A stretch of 64,000 nucleotides of DNA from Anaerocolumna chitinilytica (GCF_014218355.1 NZ_AP023368.1:3724001-3788000), one strand, 5' to 3'; shown: positions 45,140 through 56,100, numbered from the stretch's first letter. Translations and numbers: made by a program. Notes: generated by a model from the sequence alone, not told the origin.

Positions 45140-46207
45140 TCAGCCTTGTCTCTTCCTGTGGTACCCTCTATCGGAATCCTTTGATACGGTTCCTTTCGGA
45201 CCCCTTCTGGTAAATTTTTCACGTTTTAACTCTGTCTTATTTACCTTGCTTTCGTATGCATCATAAGCCATAACAATTTTTTGAACAAGGGGATGCCTTA
45301 CGACATCCTGACCAGTAAGGTATGCAAATCCGATATCTTCAATCTTGTTTAATACTCTTAGTGCAATATCAAGCCCTGATTGAGTCCCGCTCGGTAAGTC
45401 CTTCTGGGTCAAGTCACCAGTTATAACTACTTTCGAACCAAAACCGATACGTGTCAGGAACATCTTCATCTGTGCAGGCGTGGTGTTCTGTGCCTCATCC
45501 AGAATAATAAATGCATTTTCCAGTGTACGGCCTCTCATATATGCTAAGGGGGCAACCTCGATTAATCCCTTTTCAGTGTTTTTCAAATACCCTTCTGCTC
45601 CCATTATCTGATAAAGGGCATCATAGAGCGGTCTTAAATAGGGGTCAACCTTACTCTGTAAGTCTCCGGGCAGAAAACCTAACTTTTCTCCGGCTTCTAT
45701 GGCAGGTCTGGTAAGAATTATCTTACCCACTTCATCATTTTTAAATGCCGTTACTGCCATTGCCATAGCCAGATAGGTTTTACCTGTTCCAGCCGGACCT
45801 ACTCCAAAAGTAATCATCTTCTTTCGAATAAAATCCACATAGGATTTCTGTCCTAAGGTCTTAGGTTTAATCTGTTTACCAGCAATCGTATGGCAGATTA
45901 AATCCTGATCAATCTCAACAATAGCAGCTTCTTTATTGTCCTGGCTTAAGGACAGGGCATAACTTACGTTTTGTTCTGTTATTACATTTCCCCGCTTTGA
46001 TAATTCCAGCAGGTTCATAAATACACTTTTCGCTTTCACAACATTATCATTTTCGCCTATAAGCTTTATCTCACCGTCTCTGACAATGATAGTAACCCCA
46101 AGGGTTCTTTCTATTATCTTGACATAGGCATCAAATTGTCCAAATACATTCTTTTCATGCTCAAGAGGCACATCAATTATCGTTTCCATCAGACTCATCC
46201 GTATCAA
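45140..46207 (-). CDS. phoH: PhoH-family ATPase (PhoH/YbeZ)
   Basis: Predicted ATP-dependent RNA helicase-like partner of YbeY. The ATPase core has FGVGPAGTGKTYLAMAMAV (Walker A), FIILDEAQNTTPAQMKMFL (Walker B) and SKVVITGDLTQ. A KH-like N-terminal region precedes it, and the C-terminal tail is basic (KREKFTRRGPKG). The reading frame overlaps the end of yqfD. TTG 46207 follows GGAGG by four bases; ATG 46198 or 46189 are alternatives. Length is about 350-355 residues. Confidence 0.93.
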   Translation of the reverse strand: MIRMSLMETIIDVPLEHEKNVFGQFDAYVKIIERTLGVTIIVRDGEIKLIGENDNVVKAKSVFMNLLELSKRGNVITEQNVSYALSLSQDNKEAAIVEIDQDLICHTIAGKQIKPKTLGQKSYVDFIRKKMITFGVGPAGTGKTYLAMAMAVTAFKNDEVGKIILTRPAIEAGEKLGFLPGDLQSKVDPYLRPLYDALYQIMGAEGYLKNTEKGLIEVAPLAYMRGRTLENAFIILDEAQNTTPAQMKMFLTRIGFGSKVVITGDLTQKDLPSGTQSGLDIALRVLNKIEDIGFAYLTGQDVVRHPLVQKIVMAYDAYESKVNKTELKREKFTRRGPKGTVSKDSDRGYHRKRQG

Positions 46208-47414
46208 TAATCCTCCACTCACTGTCATCAATTGCTTTATACTTCTTCACGGATTCTAACACCACTATCTTACCGCTTGCTATATAATTATTCCCTTTTT
46301 CAGCAAATGTGACATTATTCTCCAGTATAACCACATCATTTTCTATAAGCTTCGCTTTAAAGCGTTCCAATCTCTTTTCTGCCAAAGCTTTTGCTTCCTC
46401 TTTTGAATATTTTTTCTTTTCTTCCTTGAACTCCAAATATCGGTTTGCTGTCAAAGAAACCGGTAGATAAAATTCATCATTCAGATGCAGCGTAAATTCA
46501 TTCCCAATTATATCATATTTATCATATGGAATTCTAGGTCTGAACAAATTTATTTTCTTCAATAAAATGGAAAGTACATAAGCCTTTTTTTCATTTCCGG
46601 TATAGAGCTTATCATTATAGTATAAGGAGAATTTATCAGAATAATCATAAAATGTTTTCCCGGTAATATCTGCATCTGCAATTACCGGTTGTTTTCTGAC
46701 AAGCAATCCGTTATCACCTATAATATCAACAACGCCGGATACCAATATATCTCCTTTTTTTACGACATCTCCGACATGCACCTTAGGAGTCCCGGTTCTT
46801 GTTACTATTTTAGTAATAATACAATCTTTAGAAGCAATGATATGGCATTCCTTCGTGGCTGTAACAGCTGGTGAAGGCATATTGGTCTCTGTTATTTTTA
46901 CAATTAGTCTTGTACCTTTTATTTCGGCTGAAACCCAGCCAATATCATTGTAACTGTGGCGAATTAAATCCTCAATTCCCTGACAGTCAATATCCTTCTT
47001 GCGAAGTCCTGGCTGTATCTCATTGTTTCGCAGAAATTTTACCATTGCCTCCTGGGTATAAGTATAGCCACCAGTAACATTTATATCCCAAATATATAAG
47101 GATAATATGTATAAAATCACCAAAAAGAGCAAAAAACCTAATACATACCCGCTTCGTTTCTTGTAACGCTGTATGACAAAGGGAAGACCATATCTTTTTT
47201 TGATAAGCGGCAAAGTTTTTGTTTTTCTTGCAAGTGGTTTCAATTTATAATAATCTTTTAGCTTAATTAGAAATTCATAATCATCACCATTCGGCTTTAA
47301 ATCCCATAAATAAATATAGTGCTTACTGCATAAATTAATAAAACGCTCAGCAGATACTCCTTTTAACCGAACCAGAAGATATCCCCGGAGCCAGTAAATC
47401 AGCTTTATTATCAT
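46173..47414 (-). CDS. yqfD: Sporulation protein YqfD
   Basis: Mother-cell sporulation protein of the YqfD/SpoIV family. The N-terminus is WLRGYLLVRLKGVSAERFIN, with a single membrane segment at about 90-110 (VLGFLLFLVILYILSLYIW). Two later sections form a beta-rich external domain (HVGDVVKKGDILVSGVVDI). It is 413 residues. GGAGG precedes the ATG. It follows yqfC by 17 bp, and its end overlaps phoH, so the group is likely one operon. Confidence 0.9.
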   Translation of the reverse strand: MIIKLIYWLRGYLLVRLKGVSAERFINLCSKHYIYLWDLKPNGDDYEFLIKLKDYYKLKPLARKTKTLPLIKKRYGLPFVIQRYKKRSGYVLGFLLFLVILYILSLYIWDINVTGGYTYTQEAMVKFLRNNEIQPGLRKKDIDCQGIEDLIRHSYNDIGWVSAEIKGTRLIVKITETNMPSPAVTATKECHIIASKDCIITKIVTRTGTPKVHVGDVVKKGDILVSGVVDIIGDNGLLVRKQPVIADADITGKTFYDYSDKFSLYYNDKLYTGNEKKAYVLSILLKKINLFRPRIPYDKYDIIGNEFTLHLNDEFYLPVSLTANRYLEFKEEKKKYSKEEAKALAEKRLERFKAKLIENDVVILENNVTFAEKGNNYIASGKIVVLESVKKYKAIDDSEWRIIDTDESDGNDN

Positions 47415-47431
47415 CTGATACCTCCATATTC

Positions 47432-47809
47432 CTACTCTTTCTGTGTTATATAAGTTATGGCAGATACCAAGCCGGTTATGCGCATTTCATCATTTGTGAA
47501 GTAAGAAATATTTAAGTTTTTTCCTTCAATCCTTATGGTGCCGATCTTAGATAGTATCTTTATAAATGTGTCATTATATTCCAGGATACCCTTATAATTC
47601 TCAATGCATACTTCATTTCTTCCCATAGCTGTTACAATAGGAGCCCCTACCAACATATCCGCCGGTAATTTTAACTGGTCCGATAGTGTTTCTAGAAAGC
47701 TCCTTCTGGCCGCCTCTTCTTTTTTCTTATTTTTCTCCATACTGCTATATAATGTTTTATTGGAAGTTTGCTTATTCTTTTCATGTAAGGATTTGAATTT
47801 ATGCTGCAT
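47432..47809 (-). CDS. yqfC: Sporulation protein YqfC
   Basis: Small YabP/YqfC-family protein, always paired with yqfD in spore formers. The core domain (about 38-123) contains LKLPADMLVGAPIVTAMGRN, VCIENYKGILEYND and ISYFTNDEMRITG. The N-terminal 35 residues are basic and variable. GGAG lies eight bases before the ATG at 47809. First gene of the yqfC-yqfD-phoH-HD-ybeY group. Confidence 0.88.
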   Translation of the reverse strand: MQHKFKSLHEKNKQTSNKTLYSSMEKNKKKEEAARRSFLETLSDQLKLPADMLVGAPIVTAMGRNEVCIENYKGILEYNDTFIKILSKIGTIRIEGKNLNISYFTNDEMRITGLVSAITYITQKE

Positions 47810-47893
47810 CCGAAATACTCCATATTATTCTGGATTATGATAGAATATATGGATAGATTTGTTTAGTTATGCTTAAAATACTGTTTAAAGGGC

Positions 47894-47928
47894 AAAATAA
47901 AAACCCCTGAACTCAATGTTCAGAGGTT
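47894..47928 (-). terminator. Intrinsic terminator of rpsU
   Basis: On the minus strand AACCTCTGAAC and GTTCAGGGGTT form an 11-bp stem (one G-U pair) with a 5-base loop, followed by TTTTATTTT, 20 bases past the rpsU stop. Confidence 0.88.
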
Positions 47929-47948
47929 AATTTAAGTAGCTAAACTAC

Positions 47949-48125
47949 TTATTTGAATTTACGCTTACGAGCTGCTTCAGACTTTTTCTTACGTCTTACG
48001 CTCGGCTTCTCATAATGCTCTCTTTTACGGATTTCCTGCTGAATGCCTGCCTTCGCACAGTTTCTCTTGAATCGACGTAGAGCACTATCTAAAGTCTCAT
48101 TATCTTTTACAATAACATTTGACAT
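47949..48125 (-). CDS. rpsU: 30S ribosomal protein S21
   Basis: 58-residue basic protein of the small subunit, beginning [20 protein letters not shown] and ending in the Lys/Arg-rich [11 protein letters not shown] tail. The frame stays open for 49 codons upstream, but those do not resemble S21; ATG 48125 with GGAGG upstream is the true start. It is transcribed as its own unit from a consensus promoter. Confidence 0.97.
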   Translation of the reverse strand: MSNVIVKDNETLDSALRRFKRNCAKAGIQQEIRKREHYEKPSVRRKKKSEAARKRKFK

Positions 48126-48204
48126 AGTCTCACACCTAACCTCCCTCCAGTTGTGTATTGTGCCTATACAACTGTTTGGGTATTTTTTGAATAGCACTAA
48201 AGTA

Positions 48205-48233
48205 ATTATATTGTTTAAGATAGGTTTTGTCAA
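48205..48233 (-). promoter_or_regulatory. Consensus promoter for rpsU
   Basis: On the minus strand TTGACA (48233-48228), a 17-base spacer and TATAAT (48210-48205) match the sigma-A consensus fully, about 80 bases before the start codon. Confidence 0.85.
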
Positions 48234-48283
48234 TATGTTTTTTAATAAATTGACTTTATTCCTTGAATCCATTCATAAACTTT

Positions 48284-49777
48284 CTATGCTTTAAGCTCAT
48301 TCCTTAGGCTGGTGCTTATTAACTGCATTTCTGTTATTTCTCCTGTAGCTATATGAATACTTTGATTCTGCTCTTCCATAGAGGCCAGAATTTCCTCCGT
48401 AGATGCTGCATGCTCCGAGGATAAACCGGATATATTCTCAAGCTGATCCAGAATTAAGGAAAAAGTACTATTAATCTCAGAAATCTTGGAATCCTGCTGT
48501 TCTATCTGATTGTTAATCTGCTCGGAATTCTTTTTAAGCTTGACAAAACGGTCTTTTACTTCTTCAATGACCTTAGTACCTGCTGTAACCGCTTCTCTGC
48601 CGTCCAAAACCTTATCATGGGTCTGCGTGGCTGCTCCCTGCAGCTTCTCTACAACCATAAGGACTTCTTTCACAGTTTTTGAACTCATTTCAGCAAGTTT
48701 TCTGACTTCCTCAGCTACTACTGCAAAACCCTGACCCGCTTCACCTGCCCTGGCGGCTTCAATGGCTGCGTTCAAAGCCAGCAGATTGGTCTGGCTTGCA
48801 ATGGCTGTAATATTTGCCATAAATTGATTTATCTGCTCCATACTGTCCTTTAAATCAACAACTGTCTCCATTGCGGTTCCAACTGCATTTTCAATAGTCT
48901 GCATCTGATGCAGCATTTCTTCAATACCTTCTGAATTCGAAGAAATGATTTCTTGCATCTCGCTTGAATTACCAATAGTATTTGCCGAAATTATCTTGGT
49001 TTCCTTAATTGTTCCTCTGGCATTCGCAGCCATTTTCGCAATCTCGCCGGTGCTTTCTGCCTCTCTTGAAACTCCTTCTGCAATCTTATCAACAACCTGT
49101 GTCGTCTGATTGCTGACCTCCTCAATATTCTTTATGTATTGAAATATTCTTGCAATTGCATTATTAAGCTGTGAGGTGTTCTCTTCTATTACATCTAGAG
49201 TATTTCCTAGCTTTTCTGTCATTTTCACTGCTTCGGTCTCTTTTGAAACAGCAGAGTTAATATACTCGCTCCCCCACTTTGTTGAGAAATAAAATATAAA
49301 CATCATAAGGTCAAGGCAAAATAATCTTGTTACAAATTCAGTTGGTGTATGGATATCTCCCAGTAATCCCTGAGGATCATAAAGGAAGAAACCAATAATA
49401 AAGAAATTAAAAACAGCGGTATATCCAATCAGGATATAACGGTTAAAGTATAGGGTGGCCATGGCAAAGCTGCCGGTATAGATAAGGAACACTCTTACAG
49501 TTATGGCACCGCCCTCAATATGATTTAAGAAGCTTGAGGATATCGTAACCGATAAAGGAATCAGTATTGCTGTTAGATATGAGAGCTTTTCAAATTTCTT
49601 GCAGATCAGTGTTAATATCGTCGAAAACAAAGCCGCCAAATAGGTTGCAATAAGAACATTTCTTCCATATTCTGTACCTTTACTGATAAAGGACTGAATA
49701 ATTAATAGTGTGGACAGTCCCCATATAAGAATGACATTAAAGTTATTTACTCTATTACTGTTTAACCCTACCTTCAC
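48284..49777 (-). CDS. Methyl-accepting chemotaxis protein with six-helix membrane sensor
   Basis: Chemoreceptor. The N-terminal 190 residues hold about six membrane helices and no large extracellular loop, so the ligand is probably sensed in or near the membrane. No HAMP domain is evident between the membrane part and the coiled-coil signalling domain. The conserved hairpin tip is [20 protein letters not shown] followed by [13 protein letters not shown]. It is 497 residues. The start is GTG with AGGAGG upstream. It is a single gene with its own promoter. Confidence 0.92.
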   Translation of the reverse strand: MKVGLNSNRVNNFNVILIWGLSTLLIIQSFISKGTEYGRNVLIATYLAALFSTILTLICKKFEKLSYLTAILIPLSVTISSSFLNHIEGGAITVRVFLIYTGSFAMATLYFNRYILIGYTAVFNFFIIGFFLYDPQGLLGDIHTPTEFVTRLFCLDLMMFIFYFSTKWGSEYINSAVSKETEAVKMTEKLGNTLDVIEENTSQLNNAIARIFQYIKNIEEVSNQTTQVVDKIAEGVSREAESTGEIAKMAANARGTIKETKIISANTIGNSSEMQEIISSNSEGIEEMLHQMQTIENAVGTAMETVVDLKDSMEQINQFMANITAIASQTNLLALNAAIEAARAGEAGQGFAVVAEEVRKLAEMSSKTVKEVLMVVEKLQGAATQTHDKVLDGREAVTAGTKVIEEVKDRFVKLKKNSEQINNQIEQQDSKISEINSTFSLILDQLENISGLSSEHAASTEEILASMEEQNQSIHIATGEITEMQLISTSLRNELKA

Positions 49778-49882
49778 GTTATCCTCCTGTTGTATCTTTG
49801 CCGGTTGAAAGTACTTTCTTCCGGCTTTCTCTGTTAGTTATGTACGATATACTGTTATTTTTACATTAGCTTTCTATGTTAA

Positions 49883-49911
49883 ATAGTATTGTATAGTATC
49901 TGCTTTGTCAA
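49883..49911 (-). promoter_or_regulatory. Possible promoter for the chemoreceptor gene
   Basis: On the minus strand TTGACA (49911-49906), a 17-base spacer and TACTAT (49888-49883), about 105 bases before the start. The -10 matches four of six positions. No flagellar sigma-28 pattern was recognised. Confidence 0.5.
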
Positions 49912-49955
49912 TATCTTAAACGGTTCATCTGATCTTGGATAAAGAAAACTTGGGA

Positions 49956-50197
49956 ACGGACGATGGCAGTTGATTCCTTTGGTGCATTTTCTCGTTCGGT
50001 ATTTCGAATTCCACTAAAATTGCAACAGTTATTCCTGGTAGGTTAAATTACGCCAAACTCGCTTCTGCTTTTTTGGTGTTATGTAATGCAGCGCGCTCAA
50101 ACATGGTGTAATTTAACCTAGTCATAACTGCTGCCATTTAAGTGTCATACGAAATTCCTCAATAGAAAATGCACCAAAGGAATCAACTGCCATCTGT
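49956..50197 (+). repeat. Long palindromic element, copy 2 (novel family)
   Basis: A 242-bp non-coding palindrome filling much of the 539-bp gap between the chemoreceptor and alaS. Outer arms 49962-49992 and 50164-50194 are perfect 31-bp inverse complements. Inner arms 50039-50051 and 50108-50120 are perfect over 13 bp. Conserved blocks are ACGGACGAT (49956), AATTCCACTAAA (50007), GCCAAACTCGCT (50052), GCGCTCAAACA (50093), TTAAGTGTCATA (50138) and ATCTGT (50192). The arms share no sequence with those of copy 1 at 24415-24654. Confidence 0.85.
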
Positions 50198-50250
50198 GTA
50201 TAGGAATAAATTTTCTTCTATAAGTTGAGAGTTTGAACTGTTTAGGAATT

Positions 50251-50304
50251 TGAAAAAGACCTTGTTAATGAAGCAGACTAGATGGCTTCATTAACAAGGT
50301 CTTT
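50251..50304 (-). terminator. Intrinsic terminator of alaS
   Basis: On the minus strand AAAGACCTTGTTAATGAAGC pairs perfectly over 20 bp with GCTTCATTAACAAGGTCTTT across a 10-base loop, and TTC follows. It lies 12 bases past the alaS stop. Confidence 0.92.
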
Positions 50305-50316
50305 TACCTTAATCTA

Positions 50317-52956
50317 TTAATTTAATTGCTTTTCTAATGCTTTAGGTGCAGCTTTAATGAGGGCATCAATGCCTGCTGGATTCTTGCCGCCGGCTTGAGC
50401 AAGATTCGGACGTCCGCCACCGCCTCCGCCTACAAGAACTGCTAATTCTTTAACCAGATTACCAGCATGGGCACCTGCTTTTATAGCCCCATCTGTAGCC
50501 ATGATAATTAGATTTACTTTATCCTCTGCAGAAGATGCCAGTATTACAACACCTTCACCTAATTTATCTTTTAACTGATCTCCAAGGTTTCTTAAGTTGT
50601 TTACATCCACTCCGTCTGCTCTGGCTGCTAGAAGTTTAACACCTTTAATCTCTGTTACCTGATTCATAACGTCACCTAAGGCATCCTTAGCAAGCTTGCT
50701 CTTTAATTTTTCATTTTCGGACTGAAGGGTTTTAATTTCCTCCTGAAGATTTTCGATTTTTGCTGAAAGCTGTGCGGGTTCAGTTTTTGCAACTTTTGCA
50801 GCCTGATTCAGTTCTGCTTCCAACTGCTCGTAATAGCGGAACACGCCTTTGCCGGTAAGGGCTTCAATACGTCTTACACCTGCAGCAACACCGGTTTCTG
50901 ATACAATCTTAAATATCATTATAGAGCCAGTATTGGCAACATGGGTACCACCGCACAATTCTTTGCTGAACTCTCCCATGGTTACAACTCTTACGCTGTC
51001 GCCATACTTTTCACCAAACAATGCCATTGCACCGGTTTTCTTAGCTTCATCAATGGTCATAATATTCGTATTTACAGATAAACCATTCTGAATCTGTTCA
51101 TTTACAATTTCTTCAACCTTTACGATTTCTTCCTTGCTTAAAGCAGAAAAATGGGTAAAGTCAAATCGAAGCCTGTCTTCATTTACAAAGGAACCTGCCT
51201 GCTCTACATGGGAGCCAAGTACAATACGAAGAGCTTTCTGGAGTAAATGGGTAGCACTGTGATTCTTTCTGGTATCCCCTCTCTGCTCTTTGTTGATAGC
51301 CAAATGAACGGTTTCATTTGCTTTAATCATTCCCTTTGTAACAATACCGACATGGCCAATCTTACCACCCTGCAGCTTAATGGTATCTTCCACTTCAAAC
51401 TCTGCACCAGCGGTTGTAATAAAGCCGGTATCTGCTGCTTGTCCACCACTGGTAGCATAGAAAGGTGTCTCTTTTGTGAAGATAGTACCCTTCTGTCCTG
51501 CAATAAGTTCTTCTACCACTTCTGTATCAGAAGTTAGGGCAAGTACTTTCGAATCTGCTTCATCTGTCTCATAACCTACAAAGCTTGAAGTCAGGGACGG
51601 ATCCAACTGTAAATAAACAGTTTCATCAGCACCCATGTAATTTGTAACTGCACGGGCACTTCTGGCAGTCTCTCTTTGAACATTCATAGCTTTTGTAAAG
51701 CCTTCTTCATCAATTACAAAGCCTTTTTCTTCTAAGATTTCTCTTGTTAAGTCCAGAGGGAAGCCGTAAGTATCATAGAGTTTAAAGGCATCTTCTCCGG
51801 AAAGGATGTTCTTTCCTTCCTTCACCAGAACTTCTTCCAAATCAGATAACAGTTTCAAGCCCTGGTCGATGGTCTTATTAAAGTTATCCTCTTCTATGGT
51901 AAGAAGCTTTAAGATATAATCCTTTTTCTCCTCCAATTCGGGATAGCCATCTTTGGATTCAGCTATAACTGTTGTGCTTAAAGTCGCAAGGAAGCGGTCT
52001 TTTATTCCAAGAAGTCTTCCATGACGTGCTGCACGTCTTAATAATCTTCGAAGTACATATCCTCTTCCTTCATTAGAAGGAATAATACCGTCAGATATCA
52101 TAAAGGTTACGGAACGGATATGATCTGTAATTAAACGAATAGATACATCTGTCTTAGAATCTGTTTTATAAGTTACACCAGCTACTTCACATACTTTATC
52201 ACGAAGTGCTTTGATGGTATCCACATCAAAGATGGAATCTACGTCCTGGGTAACGGTTGCAAGTCTTTCCAGTCCCATTCCAGTATCAATATTTTTCTGA
52301 ACCAATTCTGTATAATGGCCATTTCCGTCATTTTCAAACTGGGTAAATACATTGTTCCAAACTTCAATATAACGATCACAGTCGCAGCCTACGGTACAGC
52401 CGGGCTCGTTACAGCCGTATTTTTCGCCTCTGTCATAATAGATTTCAGAACAGGGACCACAGGGACCTGCACCATGTTCCCAGAAATTATCCTTTTTACC
52501 AAAACGGAAGATTCTCTCAGGCGCAATCCCAATTTCTTTATTCCATATCTCAAAAGCTTCATCGTCTTCTTCATAAACAGAAGGATAAAGTCTGTTAGGA
52601 TCAATTCCCACCACCTCTGTAAGGAATTCCCAGGACCAGTGAATCGCTTCTGTTTTAAAATAATCTCCGAAAGAAAAGTTACCGAGCATTTCAAAAAAAG
52701 TACCATGTCTTGCGGTCTTGCCGACATTTTCAATATCACCGGTACGGATACATTTCTGGCAGGTGGTAACGCGGTTTCTAGGCGGAATTTCCTGTCCTGT
52801 AAAATACGGCTTTAAAGGTGCCATACCTGAATTAATTAACAACAAACTCTTATCATTCTGAGGAACCAAAGAAAAACTGTCCATCTTCAGATGACCTTTA
52901 CTTTCAAAAAAGTCCAGGAACATTTTTCTTAGTTCATTTACTCCATAAGCTTTCAC
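50317..52956 (-). CDS. alaS: Alanyl-tRNA synthetase
   Basis: Class II synthetase with editing. The catalytic core opens with LRKMFLDFFESKGH and has the GRGYVLRRLLRRAARHG segment. The editing domain has the zinc-site HSATHLL and CGGTH. A coiled coil and a Gly-rich C-terminal domain (VGGGGGGRPNLAQAGG) follow. The frame continues upstream, but GTG 52956 has AGGAGG nine bases before it and gives 880 residues, the normal size. Confidence 0.97.
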   Translation of the reverse strand: MKAYGVNELRKMFLDFFESKGHLKMDSFSLVPQNDKSLLLINSGMAPLKPYFTGQEIPPRNRVTTCQKCIRTGDIENVGKTARHGTFFEMLGNFSFGDYFKTEAIHWSWEFLTEVVGIDPNRLYPSVYEEDDEAFEIWNKEIGIAPERIFRFGKKDNFWEHGAGPCGPCSEIYYDRGEKYGCNEPGCTVGCDCDRYIEVWNNVFTQFENDGNGHYTELVQKNIDTGMGLERLATVTQDVDSIFDVDTIKALRDKVCEVAGVTYKTDSKTDVSIRLITDHIRSVTFMISDGIIPSNEGRGYVLRRLLRRAARHGRLLGIKDRFLATLSTTVIAESKDGYPELEEKKDYILKLLTIEEDNFNKTIDQGLKLLSDLEEVLVKEGKNILSGEDAFKLYDTYGFPLDLTREILEEKGFVIDEEGFTKAMNVQRETARSARAVTNYMGADETVYLQLDPSLTSSFVGYETDEADSKVLALTSDTEVVEELIAGQKGTIFTKETPFYATSGGQAADTGFITTAGAEFEVEDTIKLQGGKIGHVGIVTKGMIKANETVHLAINKEQRGDTRKNHSATHLLQKALRIVLGSHVEQAGSFVNEDRLRFDFTHFSALSKEEIVKVEEIVNEQIQNGLSVNTNIMTIDEAKKTGAMALFGEKYGDSVRVVTMGEFSKELCGGTHVANTGSIMIFKIVSETGVAAGVRRIEALTGKGVFRYYEQLEAELNQAAKVAKTEPAQLSAKIENLQEEIKTLQSENEKLKSKLAKDALGDVMNQVTEIKGVKLLAARADGVDVNNLRNLGDQLKDKLGEGVVILASSAEDKVNLIIMATDGAIKAGAHAGNLVKELAVLVGGGGGGRPNLAQAGGKNPAGIDALIKAAPKALEKQLN

Positions 52957-53076
52957 TCTATTTGCCTCCTGTGTATAAATAATGGTCCGAAAACCTAATA
53001 ATCCACTAATGGACATTTTGGCCGTAAGGCCACGGGGTGCCGGATGTGAATTATGCTTCTCAATAATTCACGCTAG
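52957..53076 (-). promoter_or_regulatory. Structured 5' leader of alaS
   Basis: The alaS transcript should begin near 53076. Almost at its 5' end it carries a hairpin of GTGAATTAT and ATAATTCAC (53046-53071). GGCC/GGCC, TCCA/TGGA and GGT/ACC dyads follow before the ribosome binding site. No T-box consensus and no U-run terminator are present. The role is unknown. Confidence 0.45.
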
Positions 53077-53082
53077 TATATT

Positions 53083-53111
53083 ATTATAAGCAGATATTAG
53101 ATTTTTGTCAA
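53083..53111 (-). promoter_or_regulatory. Consensus promoter for alaS
   Basis: On the minus strand TTGACA (53111-53106), a 17-base spacer and TATAAT (53088-53083), a full sigma-A match. Confidence 0.85.
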
Positions 53112-53132
53112 TAAAATAGCACAGTTTGCAAA

Positions 53133-56100
53133 TTAGCGGTAAGCCTCCAAAGTAACCGGCTTTCCGTTTATCAGTTTAAAATAAACGTTATAGGGGCTAA
53201 TCTTCACAGTCTCAAGATTCACAAAATGTTTCTTCATTATAGAATAAGTAGTATTCCTATACCATGCTCCCATATAGACTTCCTTGAGGTTCTGGTTTAT
53301 AAGAGAACTTCCATCATCATTTGTTTCATTTATACTGGATATATCCTTTACAGTATCCGGAACCACATAACTGCTTGCTTCTTTTTTGGCGGGATACAAA
53401 TAAAGTAGGCTAAGCTCTCTATCATATAATATGCCATCTGCAGAAGCAAACCAGTCATTTTCCGCATTGACATTTACGGCAGCTAACCTGGGGAATGCAT
53501 TTCTTATCTTTCTGGCAACTAAAAGTACATTATGAAGTTCCCCTGACTTCTCATCCTGCAGGCTGTAGAAGGTAGAAGGAAAATCCAACTGACTGGCATT
53601 CGGAAACAATGTCAGTATATCTGAAGGCACCTTAACGATACCTTCTGCCCAGATGACTCTTTCAGCCTGCTCTGCCTTCCCGGCAAAAACCTGCTTCAGG
53701 TCAACTGCTTCATCTGTGATATAAACCGTCTTTTCACCGGCATAAGCCTTGGTGTTGTCTTTTGATACATAGTAGGTATCCGAAAGACTCCAGTCAACCA
53801 AAGTTTTGGACTCAATCGGATTCGTTCCTTCTCCCTCCGGGCTGCTCACTTCCTCCAGAGTTCTGTTTAATTGAAGCAGTTTTGTTACATAGTCTGTCAG
53901 AATATATTTAGTAGAACCAGGCAAAATAAAGCTATTAATATTGTAACTGCTTATTCCCTGATCAGAAGTAGCCATTATATATCCTGTTTTTTGTATTTCT
54001 TCTAAATTGGCTGCAGCCTCCAAATTGTCCTTGCATTGAATGTATTTTATATCCGTAGGAATCTTTAATGTTTTCGAGCTCCAGGCAACCGGAAAAGCCG
54101 TTAATGCTTTATACCCCTTGTCATAAAGAACGCCGTCTATGCTCTGATAATATCTATTTTCCGAATCCACCTTAATACTCTTTAAGGCAGTAAAATAAAG
54201 AAAAGAGTTATGGTTTGCAAAAGCGTAATCCTCGTCCGATTCATATCCATGCAGATAATACGTGTTCTTAGACAACGTAATCTCCTCCAGGTATGGGTTA
54301 TAGGTCATATTATTTACTGCCTCAACTTCTTCCGGCACTATAAAAGTTTTATCTGTCTTGGCAGAAGGATATAAGAGCAATGTCCCCAGAGATTTGGTAT
54401 ATAAAACACCGTCAACAGCCTTTAACTCTTTATTTGCCTCATCAACCTTTATACTGGCCAGTTTCGGACAATAGGTTCCAATTATTTCTTCATTCACTAC
54501 CTTGTCCCATGATGTTTCATAAATTGAACTGCCCATAGAGAAAGCAGCCGGCAGTTCAAGTTCTGTAAGATTCGCAGCATTTACAAGCTGCATCGGTGCT
54601 ATTCCTGTAACAGTACTTGGCATAACATATGTTTCTTTGGATGAATTCTGGGGGTACCACCATAGGTAGGACATATCTTTTGCATATAAAACACCATCTA
54701 CAGATTTAAAATACGGATTCTCTTCCGGTACCAGGACTTCTTTAAGATGATAAAAGCCAGAATATTTACTATCCAAATACTTCAACCCCTCAACATTCAT
54801 GAAATATTTTAAATTCTTGGACAGGGTTATTGAGGTAGTCGTATTTTCATGAAGAAACATCTTTAAATCAAGAGATGTGACTTGCTCCGGCAATATAACC
54901 TTTGTAACAGGATTGTCATTCGGATACAGCTTAACAGCTGTTAAATTACTTGCATACAGTATTCCTTGATTTAATACAAACGAAGTATTCCCTTCCGCAA
55001 GAGTTATCTTCTTTAAATTATTATTTCCAGTATTAACAATACTATCGAGAGCCTTTGGAATAGCAATTGTCTTCGCTTTTTCCAAGTGTTTTACTTGGGA
55101 CAGATTCAGAAGATTCAAATTATTCGGAAAAGTTAGATTTTCCTCTGCCTTGGCTTCTGGCCAATAAAATATCTGACATTGGGTCTTCGTATATACAACG
55201 CCGTCTTTTGAAAATAATACCTGATTACCGGAATCTACATTTACAGCAGTGATCTCTGTGTTATCAAAAGCATCTTCACTAAAATATGTGAAATTAGCTG
55301 GAAGGGTTACGGCGGTAATACCCGTACCTGAGAAAGCATTCCTTCCAATGACCCTTAAACTTTGCGGAAGAGTTATACTGGTAAGTTTCTTATTGGCAAA
55401 AGCTCTGTCTTGAATCTTTGTAGTACCCTCAGGTACCTGATAACTGCTTCCTTTGCTGTTTGGATAATCTATAAGGAACTTCTTATCTTTCGAGTATAAA
55501 ACACCGTCTATGACACTATAAACACTATTTTCAGAGCTGACTTTATAAGCCGAGAGAGCCGGCAGCGCCTGGTTCTGGTCCAGTGAATTGTAGGTACTAA
55601 AGCTGCTTACCTTGTCGCCCAGAGTAAGTACATTTAGATACTTATTGGCTATATTCGCTACTTGGACCGCATTAGGTATTGTAAAGCTTGTATCCCTTTT
55701 ACCTTGTGGATAGTATAATAATGTCTTTTTATCTCTGGAGTAAAGTATACCATTTACGGCGGTAAAATCCTTATTCTGACTGTTTACCTTAAAACTCGTA
55801 AGAGAAGGAGTATCCAGACCAAACAATGCCGCTTTTTTACCCAGGTAAATTTCCTTTACATAGGAATTCGCCAGGTAAAAATATGCCACAGAATCAGGTA
55901 CTTTATAGTAGGTACTCTTCTTTTGGGACGGATAGAGCAATAACTTGGTTCCGCCTTTTGTGTATAGAACCCCGTCCAGAGATTTATAGGTCTTATTAGA
56001 GCTTTTTACAGTGACATATTTCAGATTCTTAAGATTAGAATTAATATAAGCGCTGTAGTTAGAGGCGTACCTCTCATTATCTGAACCAAGGGATTTTAAA

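Noticed and set aside
52957..53111. T-box riboswitch upstream of alaS
   Set aside because: The leader is only about 120 bases. I found no T-box core sequence, no specifier-loop layout and no terminator before the start codon.
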